From the NCBI GenBank assembly GCA_016189905.1, contig JACPRP010000113.1:1-32733 (forward strand): a stretch of 32,733 nucleotides of DNA, given 5' to 3'. The notes under the pieces are model-generated. The model saw only the letters and a list, made by a program, of their open reading frames with translations. It did not search any database and was not told the DNA's origin. Of this stretch, positions 1 to 7,310 are shown in pieces (within the stretch, counting starts at the first letter, position 1; every line of letters begins with the position of its first letter). The DNA comes from Chloroflexota bacterium (GTDB taxonomy: Bacteria; Chloroflexota; UBA6077; FW602-bin22; JACPRP01). Position numbers and translations under genes: made by a program.

Positions 1-8
1 ATACGCCG

Positions 9-128
9 TTATTTGTGGAGAGGCAAGAGAATGATCTCTGATCGGTCGAATATGGAGACGTAGTAATTCATGGCCTCTTCGGCCTTGCCGGAGAACATCA
101 AGAATGGGATGATCGCTGGAGGGCGCAT
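9..128 (-). pseudogene. Truncated VOC/PhnB-like protein fragment
   Basis: A 39-codon reading frame starts at ATG 128 with a reasonable ribosome site (TGAGG, about 8 bases upstream) and ends at TAA 9-11. Its residues read like the N-terminus of PhnB-type VOC (glyoxalase-fold) proteins: a PFLMFSGKAEEAMNYYVSIF stretch matches the conserved opening of that family (first beta strand, then the helix with AEEAMxFY). Family members are normally about 120-150 residues, so this frame is cut short, probably by a frameshift right at the window edge. Other frames to the left cannot be followed because the window stops. It lies beyond the etf operon and has its own candidate promoter, so it is probably not co-transcribed by design. 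The family call rests on pattern recognition only. Confidence 0.5.
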
Positions 129-159
129 TTGATAGCCTCATGTCACTTCGAGTGTGATG

Positions 160-189
160 ATTGTAGCACGTGCGGGAAAATCGACTCAA
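160..189 (-). promoter_or_regulatory. Candidate sigma70-type promoter for the VOC fragment
   Basis: On the minus strand TTGAGT (184-189) is followed after 18 bases by TACAAT (160-165), which lies 32 bases before the ATG at 128. The match to the sigma70 consensus is good at both boxes. No experimental support is implied. Confidence 0.4.
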
Positions 190-511
190 GCCTGGACTTC
201 TCGAGATGGTCCCAATCGACTGCTGTTGATTTGAGTGTGATCAGGCACGTAAACCAGGCAATCGTCTATGATGATTTCCAACAAAGGGGATATCGCCTGG
301 CCCGACGCCACCAGCGGCAGATACTTCCGCTTCTGCTCCTCGTCGCCGCATCTGAGGATTATCTCCGACCCGAAGTCGGCCGGCATCACGGCGACCGCGA
401 GCCCCGGGTCCTTGCGGCAGAACTCCTCGCAGACCAGGACGTGCTCCATCAGGTCGTAACCCTGGCCGCCTTCTGTATCGCCTTTTGCTCCTTCGGGAAC
501 TCGAAAGCCAT
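186..511 (-). pseudogene. Acyl-CoA dehydrogenase remnant (internal deletion, frameshift, missing C-terminus)
   Basis: Directly after etfA a frame opens at ATG 511 behind an ATAGGAAG-type ribosome site. It begins MAFEFPKEQKAIQK, the standard acyl-CoA dehydrogenase N-terminus, but stops after 20 codons. The next frame (186 to about 475) continues with EGGQGYDLMEHVLVCEEF and GDEEQKRKYLPLVASGQ, a region that normally lies about 60 residues further into the family. About 45 codons are therefore missing at the junction near 475, and the deletion is out of frame. After ASGQAISP the family similarity stops as well: the expected EPxAGSD FAD/substrate-binding segment and the whole C-terminal half are absent. 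Family members are about 380 residues. The intact gene would have fed electrons into the neighbouring ETF. This is a decayed gene with at least two lesions. Confidence 0.75.
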
Positions 512-515
512 CTTC

Positions 516-1499
516 CTATTTCCCTGCCTTTGCCCTGGCGATTTTCTCCTTAAGCGTTGGGACCACCGCGAACAGGTCGCCGACGATGCCATAGTCTGCC
601 ACACGAAAGATCGGCGCTTTGGGGTCCTTGTTGATGGCCACGACCATCCCCGCACCCTTGATCGCGGTTACGTGTTGGAACGCGCCGCTAATGCCGATTG
701 CCAGGTAGAGCTTGGGATGCACGGTCTTGCCCGAAATGCCGACCTGCCGCGCTTTCGGCAACCATTTCTTATCCACGACCGGGCGGGAGCAGGCTAGAAC
801 CCCGCCAAGCGCGTTAGCCAGGTCCTCGACCAGCGTGATGTTCTTCGGGTCACCGATGCCGCGGCCAACGGAGACGATGATCTCACTCTGCGAGATATCG
901 ATCTCGCCTGCCGCCGTGTCGACGTATTCGAGCAGCTTCTTGTAGGCCATCTCCTCCGCCAACGGCGATTGCAGCTTTACGATCTCGCCGGCGCTGTCCC
1001 GTGCCCGTGGGCTCGGGGCGTTCCCCGCTTGGATCGTGGCGATGCGGTGCGTGGCCTCGCGGGCCTGCAAGCTCGCCCTTACCCTGCCGCCATAAGCAGG
1101 ACGCACGGCCGTGAGCTTGCCGCCGTCGATCTCGACCTCCAGGCAGTCGGTTACCAGCGCCGCGTCCAACTGTACCGCGAGCGATGGCGCCAGGTCGAGG
1201 CCGCACGCAGTGTGGCCGATCAGGGTAAGCAAGGGCTGGCGCTCGGAGATAAGCTGCGCCAGAACAGCCTGGTAGGGTTCGGAGTTGAAGTCACGCAGCG
1301 CGTCGTCCTCGACCACCAGCACACGGTCCGCGTATTGCGCAAGCGTCGCGCAAAAGCCATCCGTGCCACGCCCCAGTACGACCGCCACGAGCTCGGCGCC
1401 CGCCTTCTCGGCAAGCTGGCGTCCCCTGGCGATCAGATCGAAAGTAATCTCGCGCAGCTCGCCTCTGCGATGCTCGGCTAACACGAGTATTTCGTTCAT
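516..1499 (-). CDS. etfA: Electron transfer flavoprotein alpha subunit
   Basis: The 327-residue protein is the FAD-carrying large subunit of ETF, which accepts electrons from acyl-CoA dehydrogenases and passes them to a membrane quinone reductase. The N-terminal alpha/beta domain (about 1-190) opens MNEILVLAEHRRGELREIT. The conserved C-terminal FAD domain is complete: SRPVVDKKWLPKARQVG, SGKTVHPKLYLAIGISGA(F)QH and INKDPKAPIFRVADYGIVGD all match the ETF-alpha signature region. Length is typical (310-330). The ATG at 1499 lies immediately after the etfB stop (TAG 1500-1502), so translation is probably coupled. It is the last intact gene of the operon; the acyl-CoA dehydrogenase behind it is broken. 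Confidence 0.95.
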   Translation of the reverse strand: MNEILVLAEHRRGELREITFDLIARGRQLAEKAGAELVAVVLGRGTDGFCATLAQYADRVLVVEDDALRDFNSEPYQAVLAQLISERQPLLTLIGHTACGLDLAPSLAVQLDAALVTDCLEVEIDGGKLTAVRPAYGGRVRASLQAREATHRIATIQAGNAPSPRARDSAGEIVKLQSPLAEEMAYKKLLEYVDTAAGEIDISQSEIIVSVGRGIGDPKNITLVEDLANALGGVLACSRPVVDKKWLPKARQVGISGKTVHPKLYLAIGISGAFQHVTAIKGAGMVVAINKDPKAPIFRVADYGIVGDLFAVVPTLKEKIARAKAGK

Positions 1500-2291
1500 C
1501 TAACCCAACCATCCTTTGCTCGCGAAGATGGCCGCCAGCTTCTCGGCGACGACGGCAGTCGAGCCTTCCAGGATATCGCCTTTCTGCGCGGCCGGTGGCA
1601 GCGACAGCTTCTCTATCTCGGTCTTCGAGCCGGCTGCCCCGACCTCGGCGGCGCTGAGCCCGAGGTCGCTCGCCTTCCTTACGTCGATCTCCCTTCTGGC
1701 GACACGGCGGATGCCGGCGATGGAGACGTACCTTGGCTCATTGATGCCGGTCTGAATCGTGAGCACCGCCGGCAGGCCGAGCTCCATAACCTCCTCGAGG
1801 CCCGCCTCCAGCTCGCGGCGAACGCGGGCAATCTTCCCGTCCACCTCAAGGCTGGTAACCAATGTCGCGTGAGGGATGCCCAGCAACTCCGCCAGCGTGG
1901 CGCCGACCTGGCCGTAGCCGTCATCTCCTGCTTGCGCGCCGGCCAGGACCAGGTCGTAGGGCATCTCACGGATGGCGGCCGCCAGCGCCTTTGCCGTGGC
2001 GTAGGCGTCGCCGCCGGCGAAAGCGGCGTCGTCCAGGTGGACCGCGTTATCCGCTCCCACCGCGAGGGCCCTCCTCAGGACCTCTTCGGCATCCTCATCC
2101 CCCAGGGTGATCGTGGTGACCGTGCCGCCCAGCTTTTCCTTCAGCAGCACAGCTTCCTCGAGGGCGTAGTTATCCCACTCGTTGATGTCGAAGACCAGAT
2201 CGTCTTTTTCGATATCCCTCTGGCTCCTGTCGATGACGATATCGGCTTCCGCGAGATCCGGAACCCGCTTCACACAAACGATGATATCCAT
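1500..2291 (-). CDS. etfB: Electron transfer flavoprotein beta subunit
   Basis: The 263-residue protein is the small ETF subunit, which binds AMP and docks with the dehydrogenase partner. It begins MDIIVCVKRVPD and carries the typical segments FDINEWDNYALEEAV, the LAGAQAGDDGYGQVGATLAELLG stretch (AMP-binding region) and INEPRYVSIAGIRR. The frame is open for another 81 codons upstream, but that extension is low-complexity arginine/glycine and overlaps the preceding gene. The start at 2291 is chosen because a strong AAGAGGTGAT ribosome site sits just before it and the family N-terminus begins there. It lies 26 bases after the oxidoreductase gene and directly adjoins etfA. Confidence 0.95.
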   Translation of the reverse strand: MDIIVCVKRVPDLAEADIVIDRSQRDIEKDDLVFDINEWDNYALEEAVLLKEKLGGTVTTITLGDEDAEEVLRRALAVGADNAVHLDDAAFAGGDAYATAKALAAAIREMPYDLVLAGAQAGDDGYGQVGATLAELLGIPHATLVTSLEVDGKIARVRRELEAGLEEVMELGLPAVLTIQTGINEPRYVSIAGIRRVARREIDVRKASDLGLSAAEVGAAGSKTEIEKLSLPPAAQKGDILEGSTAVVAEKLAAIFASKGWLG

Positions 2292-2317
2292 GCTCAGATC
2301 ACCTCTTAGCCATGAAT

Positions 2318-4321
2318 TCACAGTGCCTCGGCGACCAGCTCGGCAATGTCCCGCACTTCCATCACCTCGGCGTACCCGGCGGTCTTCGCCGCGTCGTGCA
2401 AGTTGCTCATGCAGAACGGACAGGCGGTGACGAGGACATCCACCTTGACGGCTGCCGCCTCCCTGACACGTATCTCGGCCATTCGCTGGTCCGCCGTCGA
2501 TTCCAGCCACATTCGGCCGCCGCCGCCGCCGCAACAGAAGCTGTTCTCCCTCGATCGCGGCATCTCCACCAGTTCGACGCCGGGGAGGGCACGGAGCACC
2601 CGCCGGGGCTGCTCGTAGAGTCCGTTGTGCCTGCCGATGTAGCAGGGATCGTGGAAAGTCACTCTACTGTCCAGCCGGCGCGTAAAGGTGAGCTTGCCGC
2701 TCTCCAGGAGATCGGCGATGGCCGCCGTGTGATGCCTGACGTGCAGTTGAGGAGCGCCGTCGATGTTCAGCTTCTCCCTCAAGGCCGGATAATCGCGCCG
2801 CATCGTATGAAAGCAGTGCGGCGATGTCGTGACCAGGTCCGAAACGCCATACGCCGCGAACGTCGCGTAATTGTTTTCGACGATCGCCTCGAAAAGGCCA
2901 TCCTCGCCAAGTCGCTTGACGAACTCCCCGCAGCACCCCTCCTCTTTGCCCAGATGGGCGAAATCCACGCCGGCGTGGCTCAGCACCTGGATGAAGGCCC
3001 TGGCCACCTCCTGGTTGCGCAGATCGTCGGAGGCGATGCAGCTTATCCAGTAGCAGACCTCTGCCTCGTCACCCGCCGAGAGATCCTTCGCACCCAGCTC
3101 TTGTCGCCAGCGTGACCGCTTGCTTCCGCCCGCCTCCCACGGATTGTTGTGCTTCGACATCGTGCGCAACATATCCCGCACGGTCGGCGGAACCTTGCGC
3201 CCATCGGCCATCTGCGCTACCCGCGTCTCCCTGATCACATCCATCGGGCTGATCGACACCGGGCACTCCTCGACGCAGGCGCGACAGGTCGTGCACCACC
3301 AGGCGGCATCCTCTTCGATCATATCGCCGACCTGCAGCGCGGTCACGCTTTCCCTCGCCTTGCCGGGGAGCCTTGTCTCAATGCCGTACTTCCGCCTGGC
3401 GAATGCCTTCACATTCAAGACGAAGCCCCGGGGGGAGAGCGGCTCGCCGGCGGCGAAGGAGGGACACACGTTCTCGCAGCGATTGCACTTCGTGCAGGCG
3501 TCGAAAGACACCATCTGGGTGCGCTCGAAATCGCCCACGAGCTTCTCGCGCTCTTCGAGCGTCAGCGTGGCTGCCTCGGCCGCGGCCAGGTAGATGTTGG
3601 TCGGCGCGGCGAACATGTGGAAGAGCTTGGAGAGCGGAATGTAGATCACCAACCCCAGGCTCACTGCGGCGTGCGTCCACCAGATAACGCCATGCCAGGC
3701 TTGAGGCTGCCCAGGTAAGCCATCGAGAATCGCGGCGAACGCCGTGCCGACCGGCGACCAATCGTCTTGAAAGGGTTCCAGCGCCGTCAGCCGCAGCCCT
3801 TCGAGGGCGAAGCCCGTCACCGCGATGCCCAGAAGCGCCACCAGAACGACACCATCGTCGAACAGGTTGTTCATCGGCCTGGCCTTGATCACGTACCTTC
3901 GCACCAGCGCCGTGGTGACGCCGACGATCAACACGAGGCCCGCGATGTCGAGAACCAGGGAGTAGACCAGAAAGGTCGTTCCGAAGAGAAATGGCGCGAC
4001 GTCGTGATGGATCGTCAGAAGAACGGTGCCGACGAAAAGAACGATGAACCCCCACATGATGCAGAGGTGCATCAAACCGGCGATGCGGTCGTTTCTGAAT
4101 ATCTTGCGATTCAGCAGGCCATCGGCCACGGTGCGCGACAAAGAGGCTGAGGGTTTGCCGCGGCGGCTATCCTTCCAGCCCCGCCGCCAGATGCTCACGA
4201 TGCGGTAGGCGCCGAGGACGAAGGCGCCGATAGCCAGCGCGGAGAGCGTGTAGAAAAACCAGACAAGGCTGACGTTCCAGAAGACTTCCCTGGTGGCTCG
4301 CTCCAACAACTTCAGCTCCAT
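2318..4321 (-). CDS. Membrane iron-sulfur ETF:quinone oxidoreductase-like protein (FadF/EMR type, HdrD-like)
   Basis: The 667-residue protein fuses an N-terminal membrane domain to an HdrD/GlpC-type iron-sulfur domain. Hydrophobic segments lie near 17-40, 82-104, 116-140, 156-176 and 214-236 and resemble a NarI-like cytochrome b module. Two ferredoxin-type 4Fe-4S motifs follow at 276-287 (CTKCNRCENVCP) and 343-354 (CTTCRACVEECP). Two CCG domains complete it: Cys423/428, CC463-464 and Cys503; then Cys560, CC596-597, Cys634 and Cys637. This domain order is that of proteins proposed to move electrons from ETF to menaquinone during fatty-acid or aromatic-acyl-CoA oxidation. Operon position ahead of etfB and etfA supports that role. 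The start at 4321 fits the membrane domain, but its ribosome site is weak. A promoter with TATAAT lies about 36 bases upstream. Confidence 0.9.
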   Translation of the reverse strand: MELKLLERATREVFWNVSLVWFFYTLSALAIGAFVLGAYRIVSIWRRGWKDSRRGKPSASLSRTVADGLLNRKIFRNDRIAGLMHLCIMWGFIVLFVGTVLLTIHHDVAPFLFGTTFLVYSLVLDIAGLVLIVGVTTALVRRYVIKARPMNNLFDDGVVLVALLGIAVTGFALEGLRLTALEPFQDDWSPVGTAFAAILDGLPGQPQAWHGVIWWTHAAVSLGLVIYIPLSKLFHMFAAPTNIYLAAAEAATLTLEEREKLVGDFERTQMVSFDACTKCNRCENVCPSFAAGEPLSPRGFVLNVKAFARRKYGIETRLPGKARESVTALQVGDMIEEDAAWWCTTCRACVEECPVSISPMDVIRETRVAQMADGRKVPPTVRDMLRTMSKHNNPWEAGGSKRSRWRQELGAKDLSAGDEAEVCYWISCIASDDLRNQEVARAFIQVLSHAGVDFAHLGKEEGCCGEFVKRLGEDGLFEAIVENNYATFAAYGVSDLVTTSPHCFHTMRRDYPALREKLNIDGAPQLHVRHHTAAIADLLESGKLTFTRRLDSRVTFHDPCYIGRHNGLYEQPRRVLRALPGVELVEMPRSRENSFCCGGGGGRMWLESTADQRMAEIRVREAAAVKVDVLVTACPFCMSNLHDAAKTAGYAEVMEVRDIAELVAEAL

Positions 4322-4356
4322 TCAAGTGGAGGCGGTAGTAGCTCGCCTCTTCCGTC

Positions 4357-4386
4357 ATTATAGCTGCACAAGGCCCCATTTATCAA
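4357..4386 (-). promoter_or_regulatory. Promoter for the oxidoreductase-etfB-etfA operon
   Basis: On the minus strand TTGATA (4381-4386) and a perfect TATAAT (4357-4362) are separated by 18 bases. The start codon at 4321 lies about 30 bases downstream of the expected transcription start. This is one of the best sigma70-like matches in the window. Confidence 0.6.
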
Positions 4387-4410
4387 TCGTTGCTGGTCCC
4401 TTGGCGCGGA

Positions 4411-4432
4411 TATTGCTGTGATAACAGCAATA
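4411..4432. promoter_or_regulatory. Perfect 9-bp inverted repeat (candidate operator) between divergent genes
   Basis: TATTGCTGT-GATA-ACAGCAATA is a perfect palindrome of two 9-bp arms around a 4-base spacer. It lies between the divergently transcribed oxidoreductase-etf operon and the nitroreductase, 24 bases upstream of the -35 box of the former and 22 bases before the ATG of the latter. Position and symmetry suggest a repressor or activator site controlling one or both units. No regulator gene is adjacent; the nearest is the PadR gene at 5318-5617. Confidence 0.6.
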
Positions 4433-4454
4433 CCCACAGCATAGGAAAACCTGA

Positions 4455-4970
4455 ATGGATTTTTTTGATGCCGTGGCACGACGCTATTCGATTCGTGCCT
4501 TCGAAGACAAAGAGTTCGAGCGCGACAAGATCGATCAAATCCTCGAGACGATCAACCGTGCCCCCTCGGCTGGCGACCTCCAGACCTACCAGGTATACCT
4601 GGTGCGGAGCCGTAATCTGCGCGAGGCTCTGGCCCGCGCAGCGCTCGGCCAACTCTTCATCGCCGCGGCGCCGATGCTCCTCGTCTTTTGTGCCGTGCCG
4701 ACCAGGTCCAGCATCAAGATTGGACAAAGGGGAGAGGCGCTTTATGCCCTGCAGGATGCCACCATCGCCTCAGCCTACGCCCAGCTAGCCGCGGCCGCCC
4801 TCGGCCTTGGCAGCGCCTGGGTAGGCGCCTTCGACGAGGATGCCGTCAAAGAGGCACTCGGCATCTCTGCAGACGAGGTTCCCGTCGCGATAATCCTGAT
4901 CGGCTATCCGGCCGAGTCGCCGAGCCTAGCGCCGCGCCGCGACCTGGCGGACCTGGTTCGCGAAGCGTAG
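4455..4970 (+). CDS. Nitroreductase family FMN oxidoreductase
   Basis: A 171-residue protein of the NAD(P)H-dependent FMN nitroreductase fold. Visible marks are the N-terminal phosphate-binding RRYSIRAFEDK segment (residues 9-19), APSAGDLQTYQ (36-46, FMN contact), the AALGLGSAWVGAF segment and a C-terminal IGYPAE before a charged tail that resembles the RRxLxExV ending of larger relatives. It is shorter than the three paralogs at 15590-17820 (about 170 versus about 240 residues), so it belongs to a different subgroup. The start follows AGGAAAACCTG, a usable ribosome site. It heads a two-gene plus-strand unit with the following ABM-type gene. The substrate cannot be read from sequence. Confidence 0.85.
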   Translation: MDFFDAVARRYSIRAFEDKEFERDKIDQILETINRAPSAGDLQTYQVYLVRSRNLREALARAALGQLFIAAAPMLLVFCAVPTRSSIKIGQRGEALYALQDATIASAYAQLAAAALGLGSAWVGAFDEDAVKEALGISADEVPVAIILIGYPAESPSLAPRRDLADLVREA

Positions 4971-5000
4971 ATCGATCTTCGTGGAGAGAAGGAGCAAGTG

Positions 5001-5321
5001 ATGTACGCGAGCATACGACGATACAAGGTAGAGCCCAAATCGCTTGACGAGGTGATCAAGAAGGTCAGAGGCAGCTTCGTCACGATGATCGACAAAACGC
5101 CGGGTTTCATTTCCTATTACGTCCTGAAGTCGGGTGCCGACGAAGTGGTCTTCGTCAGTGTTTTCGAGACGCAGGCAGAGGTGGAGAAAGCCAACAGGCA
5201 GGAAGCTGACTGGATCAAACAGAGCGTGGCAACACTGCTGCCGCATCCGCCGGAGGTGATCGTCGGCGAGGCGGTCTTTCAGAAGTTCCGCCCCGGCCAC
5301 GAGATGCATCTGCACACCTAA
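5001..5321 (+). CDS. Antibiotic biosynthesis monooxygenase-like (ABM, dimeric alpha/beta-barrel) protein
   Basis: A 106-residue protein whose pattern matches small dimeric ferredoxin-like barrel proteins of the ABM type: MYASIRRYKVEP, an amphipathic helix, then DKTPGFISYYVLKSGADEVVFVSVFETQAEVEKAN. Family members include heme- or quinone-modifying oxygenases and many of unknown role. ATG 5001 is preferred over GTG 4998 because the AAGGAG at 4989-4994 is then spaced six bases away. It follows the nitroreductase by 30 bases, so the two are probably co-transcribed. Its end overlaps the convergent padR stop by four bases. Function beyond the fold is not assignable. Confidence 0.75.
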   Translation: MYASIRRYKVEPKSLDEVIKKVRGSFVTMIDKTPGFISYYVLKSGADEVVFVSVFETQAEVEKANRQEADWIKQSVATLLPHPPEVIVGEAVFQKFRPGHEMHLHT

Positions 5322-5617
5322 TTCCGCAAGACCTCGGCGACTAACTCGTCGATCTTCGGGCGTATCTCTTCCAACGCCTGCTCGCCCAGGGGGGTTGCGC
5401 AGTAGTATTTGCGGACCTTGCCATCCACCAGCCGTTCCTCTCGCATCAAGTAGCCAGATTTCTCCAGCTCGTGCAGCACGGGATAAAGCGTGCCCGGCGA
5501 AAGATGGTAGCCGTGACGGCTCAGCTCCTCGATCAGTTGCAGGCCGTAGACAGATTCCCGAACGGCGTGGTGGAGTATGTGGATCTTGATAAAACCAAGG
5601 AAGAACTCGCGCAGCAT
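5318..5617 (-). CDS. PadR family transcriptional regulator
   Basis: A 99-residue winged-helix repressor of the short PadR type. The region LREFFLGFIKIHILHHA, then YGLQLIEEL, LSPGTLYPVLHELEKSGYL and KVRKYYCATPLGEQAL covers helix 1, the recognition helix and the beta wing. The frame is open back to an ATG at 5680, but the PadR fold begins at the ATG at 5617, which also has an AGGGG ribosome site; the upstream 21 codons look like non-domain sequence. Family regulators typically repress detoxification or transport genes and respond to small phenolic or hydrophobic ligands. It is the last gene of the unit 6976-5318, after the TauE-like transporter, and may control that unit. Confidence 0.85.
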   Translation of the reverse strand: MLREFFLGFIKIHILHHAVRESVYGLQLIEELSRHGYHLSPGTLYPVLHELEKSGYLMREERLVDGKVRKYYCATPLGEQALEEIRPKIDELVAEVLRN

Positions 5618-5693
5618 TGGCTGCCCCTGAACGCTTTCCTGTCTAGTGAGACTTGCCTGGGGCTTCGTCTGGCCTTCCATATTGATCCGCGAA

Positions 5694-6563
5694 CTACACG
5701 CCCCTCTTTGATCTCTGGTCTAGACGTGGCAACTTTTTGCGTCCGCCCTTCCATGTGAGGACCGCGAGGAGTAGCCCGAGGGCAACTAGCGTAGAAACAG
5801 CTATGGCCGGCATTTCTCCGGCCGCAGTCCAGGTCCCCTGAGCTATCATGACCAGACCAAAGACGGCAATCATAGCATTGACAAGCTGCTTGAAGCTCTC
5901 CTGGGATACACGCCCTACCAGCTTCTGGCCGACGTAGGTCCCGATGTAGGCCGAGATGGTCGCGCTCAAGAGCACGGGCCAGGCCAGCACGAGCTGTTCC
6001 CATTGGGTCGCCACGTAGATGGGAATACGCGTGCTGTCGATGAAGACCGCGATGAGCGCGGCAGTGGCGATGAATGATTCCTTGGGGATGTCGTAATTGG
6101 CCAGGTAGGCGCCGCGAACGGCGCCCTGATTTCCGAGCAGCCCACCCAGCGCACCCGAGATTAGCCCCCCAGCCTGGTCAAAGCGGCGGGGGAAGTGCCA
6201 GCCCGAGCCATTCGGCAAAAGCGCGCTGACTCCTACAAGGACCAGCAACACACCCAGCGCGACCTTCAGCCAGTCGCTCTGGATGAATCCCTGGGCAAAA
6301 GCGCCTCCTAACGCTCCGACGATGCTCAGGATGCCGAAGCGCCGCACCAGCGCTAAGTCCATGTGATGGCGAAACAACGTCAATCTTAGAAGGTTACTCA
6401 AGAAATGAACCACGGCGACCAGCATCACCGCGATGTGCGTTGGGTAGGCCAGCGCAAAGAAAGGTGTGAGGGAGGTGCCAATGCCGAAGCCCATCAGCGT
6501 AGCCACGGTAGCCGCGATGAAGGAGATTGCCGAAAACCCAACCAGAGTCAGAGTCTCGCTCAC
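5694..6563 (-). CDS. TauE/SafE family membrane transporter (sulfite/organosulfonate exporter-like)
   Basis: A 289-residue integral membrane protein with the internal duplication of the TauE/SafE family. The first half contains ISFIAATVATLMGFGIGTSL and the paralogous second half GGLISGALGGLLGNQGA, with about eight hydrophobic stretches overall. Family members are proposed to export sulfite, sulfoacetate or related anions; the actual substrate is unknown. Translation starts at GTG 6563 behind AAGGAGG, and this GTG overlaps the TGA of the preceding gene (6560-6562), so expression of the two is coupled. The C-terminus ends in a basic tail. Confidence 0.85.
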   Translation of the reverse strand: MSETLTLVGFSAISFIAATVATLMGFGIGTSLTPFFALAYPTHIAVMLVAVVHFLSNLLRLTLFRHHMDLALVRRFGILSIVGALGGAFAQGFIQSDWLKVALGVLLVLVGVSALLPNGSGWHFPRRFDQAGGLISGALGGLLGNQGAVRGAYLANYDIPKESFIATAALIAVFIDSTRIPIYVATQWEQLVLAWPVLLSATISAYIGTYVGQKLVGRVSQESFKQLVNAMIAVFGLVMIAQGTWTAAGEMPAIAVSTLVALGLLLAVLTWKGGRKKLPRLDQRSKRGV

Positions 6564-6976
6564 TGTAATTCCTCCTTGGTGTCAATACTGATCATAGTAG
6601 CATCGCCAACCATCGCGGCCCGCGCGTATGCCTGAGCCTCTTTTCGCTCAGCAGGAGTAACGAAGCGGTAGAGCAGAGCGTCGAACACGGGATTGACGTA
6701 GTGGTGCAGCCGGCGAAATGTCGCTGACCGCTCCTTGAGAGCTACTTTGTAGAACCGCATACAGCCGTAGCAAGTGGGAGTGCGTACATCGTAGTCTGAG
6801 AGATCGACCCGGTGCCAGGCAGACATGGCGCGTGTGGCGTACCAGAGGGGCTCGCGTATCACTCGGAACCAGGTTGCACGTCGATAGGCGAGGCGCACCA
6901 GCTTGATGGTGCAGGTGTTACACGTTGCCGTTTTCTTTAGGTCACGAGCATTGCCTGGTGGGAAATATCCCTCCAT
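6560..6976 (-). CDS. Conserved-looking protein of unknown function with two CxxC motifs
   Basis: A 138-residue protein that I do not recognise. It has two CxxC pairs, CNTC (19-22) and CYGC (69-72), the second followed by a basic/aromatic MRFYK. Tryptophan, tyrosine and arginine are abundant and there is no obvious membrane segment. The spacing suggests a four-cysteine metal site (zinc or an iron-sulfur cluster), but this is inference. The frame is open upstream to 7276; ATG 6976 is preferred because a GGGAGGG purine run lies shortly before it and because the upstream part is AT-rich and promoter-like. Its stop overlaps the start of the TauE-like gene, so it is the first gene of a three-gene operon with the transporter and PadR. 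Confidence 0.55.
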   Translation of the reverse strand: MEGYFPPGNARDLKKTATCNTCTIKLVRLAYRRATWFRVIREPLWYATRAMSAWHRVDLSDYDVRTPTCYGCMRFYKVALKERSATFRRLHHYVNPVFDALLYRFVTPAERKEAQAYARAAMVGDATMISIDTKEELQ

Positions 6977-7079
6977 CCTTATACTTTTCCCTCCCACACA
7001 CCATTTGCGAAGAGATCGATGGGAAAGAGTATTATCTAATAAGCGTCTTCCGTCAAAGTTACTTCGGCAGTATCGGTTT

Positions 7080-7098
7080 GCGATATCGTTGTGCGATA
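7080..7098. promoter_or_regulatory. Repeat-rich AT-rich leader with candidate operator
   Basis: In the 334-base gap between the cytochrome gene and the CxxC gene, GCGATA occurs as a direct repeat at 7080-7085 and 7093-7098, and TATCG-N5-CGATA forms an inverted repeat at 7084-7098. The surrounding 7060-7130 stretch is markedly AT-rich. This could be the binding site of the PadR protein encoded at the end of the downstream operon. The rest of the gap holds one hairpin (7219-7256) and nothing else I can identify. Confidence 0.4.
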
Positions 7099-7218
7099 AT
7101 ATATCATAGTGGAATTGCGTGGTCAAGATGGTGTGATTGGCATCTGCGGCATCTGTGGATAAATCATGCTCTACGCTGGCCAGAGCAAACACGAACATCT
7201 TGATAGAGTAGTAACGTG

Positions 7219-7256
7219 TATCGGCGGGAGGAGGTTTTCTCCCCATCCCGCCGATA
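7219..7256. repeat. Long hairpin downstream of the cytochrome gene
   Basis: TATCGGCGGGA (7219-7229) pairs perfectly with TCCCGCCGATA (7246-7256), an 11-bp GC-rich stem with a 16-base loop. It lies 55 bases after the stop of the cytochrome gene on the minus strand. No T-run follows on either strand, so it is not a classical intrinsic terminator; it could stabilise the mRNA 3' end or be a dispersed repeat. Confidence 0.5.
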
Positions 7257-7310
7257 TAACAGCGCGAGCAGCCCAATCAGCAGGTCGCGATAGCTGAATT
7301 GGCTTCCTGG

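Noticed and set aside
2292-2534. 81-codon upstream extension of etfB
   Set aside because: It is arginine/glycine-rich out-of-frame sequence of the oxidoreductase gene, and the strong ribosome site and family N-terminus are at 2291.
2312-3115. Plus-strand frame of 267 codons opposite the ETF oxidoreductase
   Set aside because: Antisense shadow; the minus-strand protein has all iron-sulfur and CCG motifs in this stretch.
7219-7256. Intrinsic terminator for the cytochrome gene
   Set aside because: The stem is perfect, but neither strand has a T-run after it; it is listed only as a hairpin.
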